From Rhodocyclales bacterium (GTDB lineage Bacteria; Pseudomonadota; Gammaproteobacteria; Burkholderiales; Rhodocyclaceae), in NCBI GenBank assembly GCA_021413665.1, contig JAIOPW010000085.1, positions 1-11,601 of the forward strand: a stretch of 11,601 nucleotides of DNA, read 5' to 3'. The notes under the pieces were generated by a model, which saw only the letters and a list, made by a program, of their open reading frames with translations, did not search any database and was not told where the DNA came from. The position numbers and the translations under genes are program-made. Positions 9,003 through 11,601 of the stretch are shown here, one piece after another. Position 1 is the first letter of the stretch. Every line of letters begins with the position of its first letter.

Positions 9003-9505
9003 CAGCGCCCCTCGCCCGATGCCGCCACGGTGCGGATATTGCGCGCACCGCCGACCATGGTGCCGCCGGGCGCATAGGCCTGGTGCGCCACCAGATATTC
9101 CTGCAGGCGCGGCGTCGACTGGGACTGTGCCAGCACCTGCCTGTGTTTTGCTTCAGTCGAACCGGCCGCCACGACCTGCACCGCGTCGTCCCCGGGCGCC
9201 ATGGCCAGCCATGCGACCACGGCGACACCGGCAGCGGACGCCGCCAGTGCCAGAGCGGGCCGCTGCCATGCAATCACACCTCCTGGTTTCGGGGCCATGA
9301 CCGTAGGCTCCATGTCGATTGCAGACATCACGCGCGCTGCAACATCGATGCCAAGCTCCTGTTCGCCACGCAAGGCAGCACCTATCAAATGGCAATCACA
9401 CCATTCACCGCGCAACTCCGGATTGCGCCTTAACGCGCGCAATGTCTCCGCGACCTCATGGCCCTCAAGTTCGCCGTCCATCAGTGCCGAAATCCGTGTC
9501 TTCAT
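9002..9505 (-). CDS. rseA: Anti-sigma-E factor RseA/MucA
   Basis: RseA spans the inner membrane and holds sigma-E inactive with its cytoplasmic N-terminal domain; stress triggers site-1 (DegS/AlgW) and site-2 (RseP) cleavage that frees sigma-E. The 167-residue product begins MKTRISALMDGELEGHE, the family start. The sigma-binding domain covers about 1-80, one membrane helix about 83-104 (ALALAASAAGVAVVAWLAM), and a short periplasmic tail of about 63 residues. The ATG at 9505 has a GGTGA ribosome binding site five bases upstream and lies 4 bp after the rpoE stop. An upstream in-frame ATG at 9535 overlaps rpoE and gives a non-family extension. Where E. coli has WESYHLIRD, this protein has WCDCHLIGA: its only two cysteines (36 and 38) form a CxC at the sigma-binding surface. 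Confidence 0.92.
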   Translation of the reverse strand: MKTRISALMDGELEGHEVAETLRALRRNPELRGEWCDCHLIGAALRGEQELGIDVAARVMSAIDMEPTVMAPKPGGVIAWQRPALALAASAAGVAVVAWLAMAPGDDAVQVVAAGSTEAKHRQVLAQSQSTPRLQEYLVAHQAYAPGGTMVGGARNIRTVAASGEGR

Positions 9506-9509
9506 GTCT

Positions 9510-10109
9510 TCACCATCTCTTGTCGGGGGCCGCATCGAGCAAGGGCCTCAATTTCGCCGAAATCGCGTCGCGCGCGCGGAAAATCCGCGAACGCACGGTG
9601 CCAATCGGACAATCCATCACGTGCGCAATTTCCTCATAAGACAAGCCATCAATTTCACGCAGGACGATGGCCGTACGCAAATCCTCAGGCAGTGCTTCCA
9701 TGGCGGCATTGACCGTCTGCCCGATCTGTTTCGTCATCAACAACCGTTCCGGTGTGTCGGTATCGCGCAGGAGTTCCGCGTCCTCGTAGTTTTCGGCCTC
9801 GTCGCTGTCCACCCCGGTAGTTGCCGAAGCGCGTCGGCCATGGGTCATCAACCAGTTCTTTGCGGTATTGACACCAATCCGGTACAGCCATGTGTAGAAA
9901 GCGCTGTCGTTGCGAAAACCTGGCAAGGCCCGGTAGGCCCGGATGAAACTGTCCTGAACGATATCCTCCACCTCGGCCGAGTCACGCACCATGCGCGAAA
10001 TCAGACGCGCGAGCTTGCGCTTGTACTTGGCAACCAACAGGCCGAAAGCCTGCTTGTCACCCGCCTGCACCCGCTCGACCAGTATCCGGTCCGCTTCGCG
10101 ATCTCCCAT
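9510..10109 (-). CDS. rpoE: ECF sigma factor RpoE/AlgU (sigma-E)
   Basis: RpoE directs RNA polymerase to envelope-stress promoters and is released from RseA when outer-membrane proteins misfold. The 199-residue protein (E. coli 191, AlgU 193) has region 2 at about 10-85, with QAFGLLVAKYKRKL, the core-binding DIVQDSFIRAYRAL at 49-62 and the -10 recognition segment AFYTWLYRIGVNTAKNWL. An acidic linker of about 30 residues (101-118, DSDEAENYEDAELL) separates it from region 4 at about 135-190, with the -35 helix-turn-helix LREIDGLSYEEIAHVMDCPIGTVRSRIFRAR split across 150-180. The ATG at 10109 gives the usual family N-terminus MGDREADRILVERVQAGD. The frame is open for 53 more codons upstream, but that stretch lacks family features. 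No clear Shine-Dalgarno sequence precedes the start; the gene heads the operon. Confidence 0.94.
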   Translation of the reverse strand: MGDREADRILVERVQAGDKQAFGLLVAKYKRKLARLISRMVRDSAEVEDIVQDSFIRAYRALPGFRNDSAFYTWLYRIGVNTAKNWLMTHGRRASATTGVDSDEAENYEDAELLRDTDTPERLLMTKQIGQTVNAAMEALPEDLRTAIVLREIDGLSYEEIAHVMDCPIGTVRSRIFRARDAISAKLRPLLDAAPDKRW

Positions 10110-10137
10110 GGGCTTTGCTGTTTGTTCTCGCCAGATG

Positions 10138-10164
10138 AAAAAATGCGGTTCCGATTTGACCGCA
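10138..10164 (-). terminator. Intrinsic-terminator-like hairpin in the rpoE leader
   Basis: On the minus strand TGCGGT (10164-10159) pairs perfectly with ACCGCA (10149-10144) around a 9-nt loop and is followed at once by six T residues (10143-10138). The plus strand has no T run, so any terminator acts only toward rpoE. It lies 28 nt before the rpoE ATG, too close for another promoter in between. It may block antisense transcription arriving from the nadB side, or attenuate rpoE transcripts that start further upstream. Confidence 0.55.
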
Positions 10165-10165
10165 A

Positions 10166-10177
10166 GCGAGTATAACA
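10166..10177 (-). promoter_or_regulatory. Candidate extended -10 promoter for rpoE
   Basis: On the minus strand TATACT (10174-10169) matches the -10 consensus at five of six bases and is preceded by TGT, giving an extended -10 element (TGnTATACT). No good -35 is found 17 bp upstream (GGAATA, two of six), which is usual for extended -10 promoters. Transcription would begin near 10162, inside the left arm of the following hairpin. A sigma-E autoregulatory promoter (GGAACTT with a TCnnA -10) was sought and not found. Confidence 0.4.
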
Positions 10178-10277
10178 AGCCGCTCCGCCCATATTCCTCA
10201 CTGTTCCGGCCCGGACAATGCCCGACCGTTGCGGAAAGTGACCGGGAGCGATCCAAATAGTTCCACATCGGGAGCGG

Positions 10278-10286
10278 TGATATAGT
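10278..10286 (+). promoter_or_regulatory. Candidate extended -10 element for nadB
   Basis: On the plus strand TATAGT (10281-10286) is preceded by TGA (10278-10280), forming TGnTATAGT, close to an extended -10 promoter. No convincing -35 is visible. Transcription would begin about 10292-10295, at or next to the nadB ATG, giving a nearly leaderless mRNA. A GGAGC/GCTCC inverted repeat (about 10271-10275 and 10290-10294) flanks this element and could be an operator or a chance palindrome. Confidence 0.3.
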
Positions 10287-10294
10287 CCGGCTCC

Positions 10295-11601
10295 ATGAAT
10301 CAGGCCGCCATCCAGCATTTCGACGTCCTCATTGTTGGCAGCGGCCTCGCCGGGCAGTCGCTGGCACTGAGGCTCGCGGATACCCGACGGGTAGCCCTGG
10401 TCACCAAGAAGACACTGGCGGACTCCGCCTCCGCCTGGGCGCAGGGAGGCATCGCCGCGGTACTCGACCCCGCCGACAGCATCGAGGCCCACGTCGATGA
10501 TACGTTCACGGCCGGCGCCGGCCTGTGCGACCCGAGCGCTACCCGCTTTGTCGTCGAACATGGTCGCGAGGCAATCGAGTGGCTGATTGCGCGCGGAGTT
10601 CCGTTTACCCGGGACGACTCGACGCTGGGTTTCCACCTGACGCGAGAAGGCGGCCACGGCCAACGACGCATCATCCATGCCGCCGACGCGACCGGTACTG
10701 CCGTGCAGCAAACCCTGACCGAACAGGTCAGGAGCCATCCAAACATCACGGTTCTGGAGCGCCATATCGCGGTCGATCTGATCACGGCGGCCAAACTCGG
10801 CTTGCCCCGCAATCGCTGCCTCGGGGCCTATGTGCTGGACATCGACCGCGACCGCGTCCTGACACTCGGCGCCAGCCATACGGCGCTGGCCACCGGCGGA
10901 GCCGGCAAGGTCTATCTCTACACCACGAATCCCGACACCGCCACCGGCGACGGCATGGCGATGGCCTGGCGCGCCGGTTGCCGCATGGCGAACATGGAGT
11001 TCATCCAGTTCCACCCGACCTGCCTGTACCACCCGCACGCCAAGTCCTTCCTGATTTCGGAGGCCCTCCGCGGTGAAGGCGGCCTGCTGCGACTGCCGGA
11101 CGGCACACGCTTCATGCCAGGACACGACAGCCGGGCCGAACTGGCCCCGCGCGACATCGTCGCCCGTGCAATCGACTTCGAGATGAAGCGCCACGGCCTC
11201 GACTGCGTGTTCCTCGACATGACACACAAGCCGGTCGACTTCCTGAACGAACACTTCCCGACCATCATGGCCCGCTGCCTGCAACTGGGAATCGACATTA
11301 CCCGCGAACCGATCCCGGTGGTACCTGCCGCCCACTACGCGTGTGGCGGGGTGGTCACGGACCTGGCCGCGCGTACCGACCTGACGGGGCTGTATGCGCT
11401 GGGCGAAACCGCCTTTACCGGGCTGCACGGTGCCAATCGCCTGGCCTCGAATTCACTGCTCGAATGCGTGGTGTTCTCGGCCTCGGCGGCAGCGGACATC
11501 CTCGCGGCGCCGATCGAGCCGCTACCCCACCTGCCACCATGGGACGAAAGTCGCGTCCGCGACGCCGACGAAGAAATCGTCATCTCCCACAACTGGGCCG
11601 A
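10295..11601 (+). CDS. nadB: L-aspartate oxidase NadB (3' end beyond the window)
   Basis: NadB is the FAD enzyme that oxidises L-aspartate to iminoaspartate, the first step of de novo NAD synthesis, with oxygen or fumarate as acceptor. The window holds 435 residues of a protein normally about 530 long. The Rossmann FAD-binding motif VGSGLAG is at 14-20, followed by AWAQGGIAAV at 48-57. The flavoprotein/succinate-dehydrogenase family motifs are present in order: REGGHGQRRIIHA (about 117-129), FHPTCLYHP (239-247), RGEGG (259-263), APRDIVARAI (284-293), HYACGGV (347-353), and GLHGANRLASNSLLECVVF (376-394). These supply the expected active-site Glu, His and Arg residues. The start matches E. coli MNT...CDVLIIGSG. 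There is no Shine-Dalgarno sequence at normal spacing. It diverges from rpoE, as nadB does in E. coli. Confidence 0.96.
   Translation, partial: MNQAAIQHFDVLIVGSGLAGQSLALRLADTRRVALVTKKTLADSASAWAQGGIAAVLDPADSIEAHVDDTFTAGAGLCDPSATRFVVEHGREAIEWLIARGVPFTRDDSTLGFHLTREGGHGQRRIIHAADATGTAVQQTLTEQVRSHPNITVLERHIAVDLITAAKLGLPRNRCLGAYVLDIDRDRVLTLGASHTALATGGAGKVYLYTTNPDTATGDGMAMAWRAGCRMANMEFIQFHPTCLYHPHAKSFLISEALRGEGGLLRLPDGTRFMPGHDSRAELAPRDIVARAIDFEMKRHGLDCVFLDMTHKPVDFLNEHFPTIMARCLQLGIDITREPIPVVPAAHYACGGVVTDLAARTDLTGLYALGETAFTGLHGANRLASNSLLECVVFSASAAADILAAPIEPLPHLPPWDESRVRDADEEIVISHNWA

Noticed and set aside
8121..9077. 318-codon plus-strand open frame antisense to rseB/rseA
   Set aside because: It is antisense to well-matched RseB with its signal peptide and family motifs; no ribosome binding site or domain supports it.
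9506..9535. Start of rseA at the upstream ATG (9535)
   Set aside because: It overlaps the end of rpoE and adds ten residues not seen in the family; the ATG at 9505 has a well-placed ribosome binding site.
10188..10215. Possible sigma-E autoregulatory promoter upstream of rpoE (minus-strand GGAACAG)
   Set aside because: The -35-like GGAAC is present, but no TCnnA-type -10 lies 15-17 bp downstream.
10110..10268. 53-codon in-frame extension upstream of rpoE, or an RseD-like leader peptide
   Set aside because: The extension crosses the candidate promoter and hairpin and matches no sigma-factor N-terminus. RseD of E. coli is a separate short frame before rpoE and nothing similar is visible.
10001..11428. 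475-codon open frame on the minus strand, antisense to nadB
   Set aside because: nadB on the plus strand matches L-aspartate oxidase along its whole length; the antisense frame has no recognisable domain and is a product of high GC content.

Overview
The window is high-GC, densely coded chromosomal DNA from a betaproteobacterium, possibly of the Rhodocyclaceae/Azoarcus type. That placement is inferred from the protein sequences and from the gene order rpoE-rseA-rseB-rseC-mucD followed by lepA-lepB-rnc-era-recO-pdxJ. No tRNA, rRNA, mobile element, CRISPR array or integration mark was seen. This is core genome, and most of the content is conserved and recognisable.

Layout. Twelve genes lie on the minus strand and one on the plus strand. 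Reading leftward from about 10110, the first group is the envelope-stress operon: rpoE (sigma-E/AlgU), rseA (anti-sigma), rseB (periplasmic sensor partner), rseC, a Do-like periplasmic protease at the mucD position, and a small glutaredoxin-like protein. A 70-bp gap carrying a promoter-like sequence and a terminator-like hairpin follows. The second group is lepA (EF4), lepB (signal peptidase I), a DUF4845 membrane protein, rnc (RNase III), era, recO and pdxJ, the last cut by the left edge. nadB (L-aspartate oxidase) diverges from rpoE on the plus strand and is cut by the right edge.

How the genes work together. The first group senses and answers misfolded envelope proteins: RseA/RseB hold sigma-E inactive, and the protease degrades or refolds damaged exported proteins. 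The second group links translation (LepA), protein export (LepB), RNA processing and ribosome assembly (RNase III, Era), DNA repair (RecO) and vitamin B6 synthesis (PdxJ). Most junctions are 1-4 bp overlaps (ATGA, GTGA or TGATG), which points to translational coupling.

The unusual signals are regulatory. Perfect or near-perfect hairpins followed by six T residues sit just before both rpoE and lepA on the coding strand, although neither follows the end of an unrelated converging gene. All three operon-head genes (rpoE, lepA, nadB) lack a clear Shine-Dalgarno sequence, and nadB may be transcribed as a nearly leaderless mRNA. RseA carries a CxC pair in its sigma-binding domain. I see no wholly new system; these leader structures are the best candidates for undescribed regulation.
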